Below are positions 24,736 to 32,586 of a stretch of 32,586 bases of DNA, in pieces. The stretch lies in assembly GCA_024280655.1 (NCBI GenBank), contig JAJRPR010000123.1, positions 1 through 32,586 on the forward strand. Direction: 5' to 3'. The translations under genes were made by a program, and so were the position numbers. The notes below the pieces were generated by a model that saw only the letters and a list, made by a program, of their open reading frames with translations, did not search any database and was not told the origin of the DNA. This DNA is from Alphaproteobacteria bacterium (lineage in GTDB: Bacteria; Pseudomonadota; Alphaproteobacteria; Rhizobiales; Devosiaceae). The stretch's first letter is position 1, and the number at the start of each line of letters is the position of its first letter.

Positions 24736-25563
24736 ATGCCCTCTAACGATTTTTCAGATCAGGACAACCCATATTCTGAGTTAGTTACAGAACTTAAACA
24801 AAGAGAGAATTTGCGCCCCTCTCCTATTTCTAGAGCCTTTGTGGCCTTTACCTCAATACTTGCAATCATTTTCATTGCACTTGGATTTTATCATTTACAA
24901 CAACATTCACAAAAACTAGCAAAAGACGAATATAATCTTGCGCAAATGCAACAAAGCCCAATCCCCATTCCTCCTCAAAATGAGTGGAAAATATTTGATG
25001 CCGATATATATTCTTTTCGTCCAATAATAATAGTTGGGAAATATTTGGCACAAAAGCCCGTTTGCGTTGTGACTAATTTAGATAATTCTAAAGGTAGCAA
25101 TAGTGGCAAAGGTTGTTGGGTAATCGCTCCGTTTGAATTAGAAAGCGGCGGGATTATCTTGGTCAATCGTGGCTTTATAGAACAATCAGATAGGTTCCTT
25201 ATAAATTCAACATCATCACCGTCAGGCACTTTTACCCTAAAAGGCATTGCAAGAACATCGCAACAGGGAGGCGTTTTTACTAAAGGGCCAGATATTAAAA
25301 ATAGGGTCGATTATGTTCTTTCAATAGAGCGCCTAACAATTTTCATAGAGCTAAATAATAAAAATATTGCACCAATATATATGGATCTTGCGGCCGATCA
25401 AGAAACCTCTTTTCAGGGCGGTGAAACAGAAATAAAAACTATTAATAGGCATTTTAAATATGCAATGGTTAGCTTTTTAATCTCTTTAATAATCATATTA
25501 TTATCATTTTATTGGCTATTGAGAAAATCAATACAACGAAGAAAGAGCGGACTTAAAAAATAA
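24736..25563 (+). CDS. SURF1 family cytochrome oxidase assembly protein
   Basis: SURF1 helps insert haem a into cytochrome c oxidase in the inner membrane. The 275-aa protein has an N-terminal TM helix (about 34-53), a periplasmic domain with FRPIIIVGKYL, GKGCWVIAPFELESGGIILVNRGFI, TLKGIARTSQQGGVFT, and YYMDL-like APIYMDLAAD, and a C-terminal TM helix (about 240-262). The pattern is that of SURF1: two helices flanking a periplasmic domain. The ATG at 24736 has only a weak ribosome-binding site. The expected neighbours ctaG and ctaE (COX subunit 3) are not upstream; MATE and IalB sit there instead, so the usual cox context is broken. thrC follows. Confidence 0.88.
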   Translation: MPSNDFSDQDNPYSELVTELKQRENLRPSPISRAFVAFTSILAIIFIALGFYHLQQHSQKLAKDEYNLAQMQQSPIPIPPQNEWKIFDADIYSFRPIIIVGKYLAQKPVCVVTNLDNSKGSNSGKGCWVIAPFELESGGIILVNRGFIEQSDRFLINSTSSPSGTFTLKGIARTSQQGGVFTKGPDIKNRVDYVLSIERLTIFIELNNKNIAPIYMDLAADQETSFQGGETEIKTINRHFKYAMVSFLISLIIILLSFYWLLRKSIQRRKSGLKK

Positions 25564-25647
25564 AAACATAATATTGCTCGCTTGCTCTTACTCTTTGATG
25601 ATATTAAGAGAGACAAAGAAAATAATATTAATTCATGGATAGGGTTT

Positions 25648-27045
25648 ATGAAATTTATCTCAACACGAGGCTTAGCGCCAGATTTAGGCTTTTGCGATAG
25701 CGTACTTGCAGGGCTTGCAAATGATGGCGGTCTCTACTTACCGCAACAATGGCCGCAAATATCCTCTAAAGAAATTGCCTCTTTTGCCAATCTTTCTTTT
25801 AGTGAAATTGCTTTTGCTATTATTTCTCGTTTTGTAGACAATGAAATAGATGAAAAAACTTTGCAAAAAATGATAAATGCCTCTTATGCAAATTTTGATC
25901 ATCCATCAGTAACACCCCTAAAGGAAATTGAGAGCGGCCATTTTGTGCTTGAGCTTTTTCATGGGCCAACTCTCGCTTTCAAAGATGTTGCAATGCAATT
26001 TTTAGCACGATTGATAGATGATATTCTTGTTAAACGCTCACGTCGTGCGACAATCATTGGCGCAACTTCTGGTGATACTGGCTCTGCTGCCATTGAGGCG
26101 TTTAAGGGTCGTGACAATGTAGATATTTTTATCCTTCATCCATTAGGGCGCACCTCTGAAATTCAGCGAAAGCAAATGACTAGTGTAATTGAAAACAATA
26201 TTTTCAATATAGCAATCGAAGGGAATTTTGACGATTGTCAAAATATTGTAAAAGCATTATTTGCCGATGAAAAATTCCGTCAAACAACTAATCTATCTGG
26301 TGTAAATTCTATTAATTGGGGACGGATTTTAGCGCAAATTACCTATTATTTCAAAGCGGCAAGTGATTTAGGAGCGCCACATAAGCAGATTGACTTCACT
26401 GTTCCAACTGGAAATTTTGGTGATGTTTTTGCAGGATTTGCGGCTAAAAAAATGGGACTTCCAATAAGAAAACTTATTATTGCAACCAACGAAAATGATA
26501 TTTTAGCACGTACATTAAAAACTGGGCGCTATGAAACAAATATCGTTCAAGCCACCAGTTCACCCTCAATGGACATTCAAATTTCATCTAATTTTGAGCG
26601 ATTACTATTTGAGGCACTAAATAGAGATGGCGCTAAAGTTCGTGCATTAATGAATTCTCTTAAACAATCAGGCAGCTTTTCTTTACCCAAAGATGCCCTT
26701 GATTATATCAAACAAGATTTCTTGGCGTTAAGCGCCAACCAAAATGCAGTTGATGCTACAATGGCCAGCACTCTTAAGAAATCAAACTATCTTTTAGACC
26801 CTCATAGCGCAGTAGCTGTAAATGTTGCGCAAACCCTTAAAGACAAGCATATTTCAATGATCTCTTTAGCAACCGCCCACCCTGCTAAATTTCCCAAAGC
26901 AGTAGAAAAGGCGACAGGACAATCACCACAACTCCCAGATTTTTTATCAGATCTTTTGCAAAGAGAAGAAAAAATGCAGATATTGCAAAATGATGTGAGT
27001 GAAATCAAACAATATATTAATCAGCACACTCGTGTTAACAAATAA
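25648..27045 (+). CDS. thrC: Threonine synthase
   Basis: This PLP enzyme converts O-phosphohomoserine to threonine and phosphate. The start is the ATG at 25648 (MKFISTRG, 465 aa), with AGGG just upstream; an upstream in-frame start at 25582 is rejected because it adds an unrelated lead. PLP-binding Lys is in GPTLAFKDVA (K112), and ATSGDTGSAAIEAF is the phosphate-binding loop; VPTGNFGDVFAGF and NENDILAR are typical of the longer, TIGR00260-like class. It lies 84 nt after SURF1 and is followed after 23 nt by the M16 peptidase gene. Synteny of thrC with a mitochondrial-processing-peptidase-like M16 gene is frequent in alphaproteobacteria. Confidence 0.95.
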   Translation: MKFISTRGLAPDLGFCDSVLAGLANDGGLYLPQQWPQISSKEIASFANLSFSEIAFAIISRFVDNEIDEKTLQKMINASYANFDHPSVTPLKEIESGHFVLELFHGPTLAFKDVAMQFLARLIDDILVKRSRRATIIGATSGDTGSAAIEAFKGRDNVDIFILHPLGRTSEIQRKQMTSVIENNIFNIAIEGNFDDCQNIVKALFADEKFRQTTNLSGVNSINWGRILAQITYYFKAASDLGAPHKQIDFTVPTGNFGDVFAGFAAKKMGLPIRKLIIATNENDILARTLKTGRYETNIVQATSSPSMDIQISSNFERLLFEALNRDGAKVRALMNSLKQSGSFSLPKDALDYIKQDFLALSANQNAVDATMASTLKKSNYLLDPHSAVAVNVAQTLKDKHISMISLATAHPAKFPKAVEKATGQSPQLPDFLSDLLQREEKMQILQNDVSEIKQYINQHTRVNK

Positions 27046-27068
27046 TAGCATATTAGAGGGGCTAGATA

Positions 27069-28330
27069 TTGAAAGTTACAACTACGAAATTAGATAATGG
27101 TATTGTCGTCTTGAGTGATAATATGGAGCATCTTGAAAGCGCTTCGCTTGGCATTTGGGTGAAATCAGGCTCTCGTTTTGAAAATGAGAACGAGCATGGA
27201 ATTTCTCATTTACTTGAACATATGGCATTTAAGGGCACAAAAACCCGTAACGCAAAACAAATTGCTGAGCAAATTGAAAATGTGGGCGGCGAATTAAACG
27301 CAGCAACTTCCATTGAGCATACTGGATATTTCGCTCGCACCTTAAAAGAAGATACTGGTCTTGCCGCTGAAATTCTTTCGGATATTTTGCAAAATTCTTT
27401 ATTTGAAGAAACGGAATTAAGTCGAGAAAAACAAGTTATCGTACAAGAAATAGGCGCATCTCACGATGATCCTGATGATCAAACCTTTGATATGTTCCTA
27501 TCAACCGCCTATCCTAATCAGCCTATTGGGCGACCGATTCTTGGCACTGTTAAGTCGGTTTGTGACTTCACTCCAAACGCCATTCGCTCTTATTTACATA
27601 ATAATTATGTTGGTGATCGCATGATCGTTGCAACAGCTGGCAAAATTGACCATGATGGCTTAGTAAAGATAATAGAAAAGCAATTCGCAGACCTTCGTTC
27701 AACTAGCTCAAAACAACCAAAAAAGCAAACTATATTGGTGGCGATGCACGCCAAACCTCAAAACACGAACAGGCGCATATTATTTTAGGCATTGAGGGGC
27801 GCGCATATAATTCTGATGGTTATTATGCCACGCTAATATTGGCAAAAATATTGGGCGGAGGTATGAGTTCACGCCTATTTCAAGAATTACGTGAAAAGCG
27901 TGGGCTTTGTTATTCAATTTATGCGTTTCACTGGGCGTTTGCCGATAGCGGAATATTAGGCGTTGCTAGCGCAACAGGCCCTGAGCAAGTAGCTGAATTA
28001 GTCCCTGTAATTATTGAAGAATTAAAAAAAGTCACACAAAATATCACACAAGAAGAAGTCACAAAAGTTCGCAATCAAATTAGGGCTGGTCTATTAATGT
28101 CATTAGAAAGCCCAACAGCAAGATCTGGCCAATTAGCACGCCAGCAAATATTGTTCGGCCGCCCCGTTGCCATGCAAGAAACGCTTGAGCGCATCAACAA
28201 AATAGACGCAAAAAGAGTAAAACAAATAGCCTTAGAATTAATTCAAGATGCCAAGCCAACCGTCGCGGCATTAGGGCCAATAGAAAAAATGCCAGACTAT
28301 CAAACTATAAAACAACATTTTGCTTCATGA
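27069..28330 (+). pseudogene. M16 family metallopeptidase (mitochondrial processing peptidase-like), with a -1 frame break
   Basis: The protein is a zinc endopeptidase of the pitrilysin/MPP-beta type. The start is TTG at 27069 with GAGGGG 7 nt upstream. Residues 47-51 are the zinc motif HLLEH, with the third ligand E127 in VQEIGASHDD. After the A-run at 27719-27724 the frame moves by -1: the continuing frame reads YIGGDARQTSKHEQAHIILGIEGRAYNS and ILGGGMSSRLFQELREKRGL, then to the TGA at 28328-28330. The first frame ends at 27788. Restored length is about 420 aa, normal for the family. The shift site is the in-phase heptamer A AAA AAG. Thus either one A is lost, or the gene is read by a -1 shift. 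Confidence 0.8.
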
Positions 28331-28968
28331 TTTCAATATTCTCCAACCTATTTAGCTCTTCTCCAACTCCAACATTTTCTAATAATAATGTTTTCTTACG
28401 CTTCGCTCAAAAAAATGATTATAAAGAATGGAGCTCCTTACGTTTAAAAAACATGGATTACCTTGCCCCATTTGAGCCAAAATGGCATAAGAGCGATCTA
28501 AGCGAAAGCGCATTTATAAAGCGGCTTTCCCATTATAAAAACCACGCAAAAACACGAACTGAGTTTCAGTTTTTTATTTTCACCCAAAATAAAGAAATAA
28601 AAACACTGGCGGGTGCAATTAGTCTTTCAAATATTCGTTATAATGCTGCACGCCATGTAACTTTAGGATATTGGGTAAGCGAAGAAGAAAGTAATAAGGG
28701 AATAATAAGTAAATCAGTAAGTCTTATTTTACCCTTCATTTTCAATTCTTTAGAATTAATACGTGTTCATGCGGCCTGCCTGCCTCATAATATTGCATCA
28801 CGTAAATTATTAGAAAAGAACAATTTTGAAGAAGAAGGTTATAGCAAGGATTATTTACAAATAAATGGCATTTGGCAAGATCATGTGCTTTATGCGCTAA
28901 CAAGAGAAAAATATTTATCTCTAAATACTTGTGAAACCGACAAAACAGCGTTACCAAAAGAATATTGA
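28327..28968 (+). CDS. GNAT family N-acetyltransferase (RimJ/RimL-like)
   Basis: An acetyl-CoA-dependent N-acetyltransferase of 213 aa. The ATG overlaps the M16 stop in ATGA (28327-28330), so they are coupled. The fold is seen in LRFAQKNDYKEWSSLRLKN, YLAPFEPKWHKSDL, AARHVTLGYWVSEEESNKGI (acetyl-CoA pyrophosphate-loop region), and IRVHAACLPHNIASRKLLEKN, close to the RimJ pattern (S5 Ala N-acetyltransferase). Related enzymes acetylate ribosomal proteins or other N-termini; the substrate is not fixed by sequence. The EAL protein gene lies 24 nt downstream. Confidence 0.88.
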   Translation: MISIFSNLFSSSPTPTFSNNNVFLRFAQKNDYKEWSSLRLKNMDYLAPFEPKWHKSDLSESAFIKRLSHYKNHAKTRTEFQFFIFTQNKEIKTLAGAISLSNIRYNAARHVTLGYWVSEEESNKGIISKSVSLILPFIFNSLELIRVHAACLPHNIASRKLLEKNNFEEEGYSKDYLQINGIWQDHVLYALTREKYLSLNTCETDKTALPKEY

Positions 28969-28992
28969 TAAGCTAAGGGTATCTATTCATTA

Positions 28993-31881
28993 ATGTCTAT
29001 TATTAAGTCCATATTATTTTCTATATTTTTCTGGATCATTGGCTCTTTGGCATCAATTGCCTTTGAAGTTATAAAAGTTCCAGACTCAGTTAATGCCATT
29101 AATTTACGTGCTGGTGTTGATATTGTTGAGGGAAACAATGCAAAAGTACAATTAACTACTGCTGCTGGTGAAGACGGCATTATTCGTCGGATTGAAGTAT
29201 TAGCGATTGATGAAAATACCAACCCAAAATGGGCTTTATTTGCACTAAAAAATGAAAGCAATGTACAAATTGAGCGTTTATTGGTTGCGCCATTTTTTAG
29301 CCTTTCAAATTCAAAAATACTAAATCCAGATTTAGGTGCTAGTCGCATTAATTTTTTAACTGCAAGTCATGGGCTTAGACCAAAGCGTGTAACTGATTAT
29401 GAGGCTGATGTTTTCTCTATCACTATCGATCCCGGCTCAAGTGTTACCTATATTGCTGAACTAACTGAAGGGGCATTGCCTAATCTTTATTTATGGAAAC
29501 CCGACGCTTATCGTGATTACATAAATTCTTTTACTTTGTTTAGAGGTACAGTTCTTGGAATTGCTGGTTTGGCCGCTGTATTCCTTTCAATCATGTTTGT
29601 TGTTAAAGGACGTGGTATTTTCCCTGCTACCGCAGCTTTTGCTTGGGCAGTGCTAGTATATTTGTTAATTGATTTTGGTGTAATGGGGCGTTTAATTGGA
29701 GTTGGCAACGGCTCAATGCAGACCTTTAGAGCGGCAGCTGAGGCAGGGTTGGCTACAACTTTATTTGCTTTTTTATTCATATATCTAAACCTACATCGAT
29801 GGCATTTGCGTTTTATTCATCTAGCATTAGCGCTGTTAGTTATTTTTATAGCGCTATTTGCAACCGCATTTTTTGAACCAAATATCGCTGCCACTATTTC
29901 TCGTCTTGCCCTTTTACTTGTAGGTATTACTGGTCTGTTTTTAATTATAGCACTCGCCATTCGGGGCTATGATAGAGCAGTGTTATTATTACCTACGTGG
30001 ATAGTATATCTTGCGTGGTTATTTTATGCTTGGATGGTTATTGATGGGCAGATTTCAAATGATATTGCCCAACCAGCGGTTGCTGGCGGGTTAGTTTTAA
30101 TAGTTATGCGTATTGGTTTTACTGCCATACAGCACGCATTTGCTGATGGGCAAGTTTCAATAGGCAGCGTTTCTGAAATTGAGCGCCGAGCTCTTGCGAT
30201 TACTGGCAGCGGAGATTTTGTATTTGATTGGAATATTGATCGTGACAGGGTTTCTGTTTCAAACGAGTTATCAACACGTCTTGGCACTAGGGTTGGTGCA
30301 TTACAAGGAGCAATAAAACGCTGGCTTGATAGGGTGCACCCCAACGACAAAGACAGATTTAGAACTTCGCTTGATACATTAATTGAGTTAAAGCGTGGCA
30401 AAATAAATACTGAAATAAGGCTCTTACATAGCGATAATTCTTATCGCACTTTTCAGTTAAAAATAAAACCTGTTCTAAGTAGCACTGGCCAAGTGTCTCG
30501 CATCGTGGGAACTTTGCAAGATATATCCCATGAGAGTGCCGCTCGTGAGCGCCTATTACATGATAGTGTTTATGATAGTCTCACAGGCTTGCCAAACAAG
30601 GAATTATTTTTTGATAGATTAGAGCGCGCCCTAATTCGCTCTCGCTCTGGAGGCAGAGCTAAGCCTGCAGTTTTTTTAATTGATATTGATAGGTTTTCAG
30701 ACCTTGATGAAAGCATTGGCTTAAGCGCATCAGATTCTGTTTTATTAGCAACATCACGACGCATTGCACGTCTATTGCAACCACTTGATAGTGTCGCTCG
30801 TATCAATGGAGATCAATTTGCTGTTCTATTAGCAAGCCAACAAAAAGCCGCCGATATTGCTAAAGTTGCAGAACAAATACGAAAAGCCATGCGAATGAAA
30901 TTTAACTTTGGACAAAGGGATATTGCTCTAACAGTTTCTATTGGTGTCACAATTTTTGATAATAGCGATGCAGATGCCAAACAGATATTAAATGATGCAG
31001 AATTAGCAATGTACTATGCTAAGCGGCATGGGGGTGATAGAATTGAAGCTTATCGGGCTTCTGCACGTTCAATAAAAGTTCACTCAAGCACTAATGAAGA
31101 AGATTTAGCCAATGGCTTGTTAAAAAACGAGTTTCTCATCCACTATCAACCAATTATGGATATTCACTCAAACACTATTGTTGGCGCTGAGGCTCTATTG
31201 CGTTGGCAACATTCCTCAAGAGGATTGGTAAAGCCTGATGAATTTATTCCACTAGCTGAGCGCACAGGGCAAATTGAAACGCTTGGTAAATTAGCTATTG
31301 AACTTGCAGCAAAGCAAACACAAAAATGGAGTGAAGAATTTCCCCTAAATGAAGATTTCTTCGTTTCAATAAATCTTTCACCTCGCCAATTAGCTAACGA
31401 GAATATGCTAGCCAATATGAGGGCGATGGTTTTGCAATATTCCACTATTATAAAACATCTCAAATTAGAAATAACTGAAACTCAGATTATGTCTAATGCT
31501 GAACACTCATCTTATATGTTAGAAAAGTTAAAATCGATGGGATTTAGACTTGCCTTAGATGATTTTGGCACGGGCTATTCTTCGCTATCATATTTACACC
31601 GTTTTCCATTTGACACCATAAAAATTCCAGCACCATTTGTGCAAATAGGTAATGAAGAGCGTCTAACTCGCACACAAACACCTATTATTAGATCAGTCCT
31701 TTCGCTTGCTAAAGAATTAGATATGAACGTGATTGCCGAAGGCGTTGAAACACAACAAGAATTAAAACGCCTAATCTCACTTGATTGCAAATATGCTCAG
31801 GGTTATATTTTTGGAGCTCCTATGAGCTATAATGAGTTTCACAAAAAACTAGCAGCTCAATTTGCAAAGACAAAGCGATAA
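28993..31881 (+). CDS. Membrane GGDEF/EAL cyclic-di-GMP protein with PAS domain
   Basis: A 962-aa inner-membrane signalling protein. It starts with a signal/anchor helix (about 5-25), a periplasmic sensor region, seven or so membrane helices (about 180-385), a PAS domain (about 395-515: GDFVFDWNIDRDRVSV, IVGTLQDISHE), a GGDEF domain (about 520-685) and an EAL domain (about 705-955). The cyclase signature is INGDQF (N605-F609) instead of GGDEF, so synthesis is probably lost; the domain may bind GTP as a regulator. The EAL part keeps E733-A-L, DDFGTGYSS (D856, D857) and EGVE (E916), the ligands for metal and c-di-GMP, so phosphodiesterase activity is plausible. KIP at 877-879 replaces the common KID. 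The 4-gene order thrC, M16, GNAT, EAL recurs in alphaproteobacteria. Confidence 0.92.
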   Translation: MSIIKSILFSIFFWIIGSLASIAFEVIKVPDSVNAINLRAGVDIVEGNNAKVQLTTAAGEDGIIRRIEVLAIDENTNPKWALFALKNESNVQIERLLVAPFFSLSNSKILNPDLGASRINFLTASHGLRPKRVTDYEADVFSITIDPGSSVTYIAELTEGALPNLYLWKPDAYRDYINSFTLFRGTVLGIAGLAAVFLSIMFVVKGRGIFPATAAFAWAVLVYLLIDFGVMGRLIGVGNGSMQTFRAAAEAGLATTLFAFLFIYLNLHRWHLRFIHLALALLVIFIALFATAFFEPNIAATISRLALLLVGITGLFLIIALAIRGYDRAVLLLPTWIVYLAWLFYAWMVIDGQISNDIAQPAVAGGLVLIVMRIGFTAIQHAFADGQVSIGSVSEIERRALAITGSGDFVFDWNIDRDRVSVSNELSTRLGTRVGALQGAIKRWLDRVHPNDKDRFRTSLDTLIELKRGKINTEIRLLHSDNSYRTFQLKIKPVLSSTGQVSRIVGTLQDISHESAARERLLHDSVYDSLTGLPNKELFFDRLERALIRSRSGGRAKPAVFLIDIDRFSDLDESIGLSASDSVLLATSRRIARLLQPLDSVARINGDQFAVLLASQQKAADIAKVAEQIRKAMRMKFNFGQRDIALTVSIGVTIFDNSDADAKQILNDAELAMYYAKRHGGDRIEAYRASARSIKVHSSTNEEDLANGLLKNEFLIHYQPIMDIHSNTIVGAEALLRWQHSSRGLVKPDEFIPLAERTGQIETLGKLAIELAAKQTQKWSEEFPLNEDFFVSINLSPRQLANENMLANMRAMVLQYSTIIKHLKLEITETQIMSNAEHSSYMLEKLKSMGFRLALDDFGTGYSSLSYLHRFPFDTIKIPAPFVQIGNEERLTRTQTPIIRSVLSLAKELDMNVIAEGVETQQELKRLISLDCKYAQGYIFGAPMSYNEFHKKLAAQFAKTKR

Positions 31882-31920
31882 GCTTAATTCAAAACCTGCT
31901 TATATTTTTACACAAAGAAC

Positions 31921-32502
31921 CTAAGCATTTCCTGATACTGGGCTTAATGAAGCCCGAGTTGCCCCTATCTGTTTAAGCGCTCTATCATATCGTTTGCTAG
32001 TTGGAGTATTAAACAATAATTCATCACTATATTTTGTAATTAACCAGCCATTTTGTTTTAACTCATCTTCTAACTGCCCAGAACTCCAACCACAATATCC
32101 TAAAGCTAGTAATGAGTTTTTTGGCGCAGGCCCAAAAGCTAAAGATTTAAGAATATCGCTGGAAGCTGTTAGGCATATTTTCTCATCAATTTGAAATGTG
32201 TTATCTGTGAAGGTGCAATCACTTGAATGCAAAACAAAACCCCGCCCCTGATCAACAGGCCCTCCACGAAATATTTCTTTAGATTGAATATTACTTGGTA
32301 TATTTATCAATTCCTCTGGCTCACCCAAATTCATTTGCTCAAGAATATCGCTAAATTGCATGCCATCAATTAGATTATTTATCACCAAGCCCATCGCCCC
32401 ACTTTCATTGTGCGAAACAAGAAAGATAATAGTCTCATAAAATCTATCGTCCCCCATTTCAGGAGTTGCAACAAGTAACTGCCCTTTAAGCGAATTTGGC
32501 AT
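31921..32502 (-). CDS. YqgE/AlgH family protein (UPF0301)
   Basis: A cytoplasmic protein of 193 aa from the ATG at 32502, preceded by GGAGT at 8 nt spacing; the in-frame ATG at 32529 is rejected, as the family begins NSLKGQLLVATPEMGDDRF. Other hallmarks: HNESGAMGLVINNL, FRGGPVDQGRGFVLHS, and ALGYCGWSSGQLEDEL. AlgH-type proteins have been tied to alginate regulation in Pseudomonas, but the general role is unknown. It is convergent with the EAL gene, with 39 bp between them and no obvious terminator. Confidence 0.93.
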   Translation of the reverse strand: MPNSLKGQLLVATPEMGDDRFYETIIFLVSHNESGAMGLVINNLIDGMQFSDILEQMNLGEPEELINIPSNIQSKEIFRGGPVDQGRGFVLHSSDCTFTDNTFQIDEKICLTASSDILKSLAFGPAPKNSLLALGYCGWSSGQLEDELKQNGWLITKYSDELLFNTPTSKRYDRALKQIGATRASLSPVSGNA

Positions 32503-32558
32503 CAAATTACTCCAAATAATGATTATCAATATGATAATAAGAATTAAGGCATAAAATC

Positions 32559-32586
32559 ATGTCTATTAAAAGCCTTAATCACAAAA
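32559..32586 (+). CDS. Possible start of the next gene, cut by the right edge
   Basis: ATG at 32559 opens MSIKSLNHK with AAGG about 10 nt upstream, divergent from the YqgE gene. Only nine codons are visible, so identity cannot be given and the call rests on position and start signals alone. Confidence 0.25.

Noticed and set aside
1-32586. CRISPR array, tRNA or rRNA genes
   Set aside because: No regularly spaced direct repeats, cloverleaf-like segments or rRNA-like conserved stretches were seen on either strand by eye.

Overview
The window is an AT-rich chromosomal segment, most likely from an alphaproteobacterium close to Rhizobiales/Hyphomicrobiales. This assignment is inferred from gene content and order: SURF1, then thrC, an M16 peptidase, a GNAT and a GGDEF/EAL protein in a row; an IalB-type protein; a LacI-family regulator next to pckA; a YqgE protein; and alphaproteobacterial-style intergenic hairpin repeats. 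No tRNA, rRNA, CRISPR array, transposase or phage gene was seen.

Layout. Positions 1-3258 (minus) encode a TRAP-TAXI importer: the binding protein, then a hairpin, then a fused permease broken by an in-frame UAG and cut by the window edge. Positions 3369-7058 (minus) hold the gluconeogenic run pckA, class II aldolase, fructose-1,6-bisphosphatase. Two identical palindromic operators lie upstream of it, between pckA and a LacI-family gene (7246-8274). An MscS channel and an acyl-ACP synthetase-like ligase follow on the plus strand; the ligase carries an in-frame GC-rich repeat insertion. Positions 11.1-13.3 kb are an accessory patch: a decayed lipoprotein gene between two copies of a palindromic repeat, a split gene with a nucleoside-deoxyribosyltransferase-like domain, a possible 42-aa protein and several inverted repeats. 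leuA (13321-14880, minus) is preceded by a leucine-rich leader peptide.

Positions 15.2-22.5 kb (minus) encode the propionyl-CoA to succinyl-CoA pathway, transcribed in the order pccB, HNH gene, ridA, pccA, methylmalonyl-CoA mutase, epimerase, with hairpin repeats between some genes. A MATE exporter and an IalB protein follow. From 24.7 kb the plus strand carries SURF1, thrC, a frameshifted M16 peptidase, a GNAT and a large membrane GGDEF/EAL protein, and YqgE lies convergent at the right end.

The genes fit growth on organic acids. Propionyl-CoA enters the TCA cycle as succinyl-CoA, and PckA, aldolase and FBPase return C4 carbon to sugars, probably under the LacI-family regulator. Three genes carry apparent one-base losses (four frame changes in all) and one has a nonsense codon. 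These could be real decay, recoding or sequence error, and the sequence alone does not settle which.
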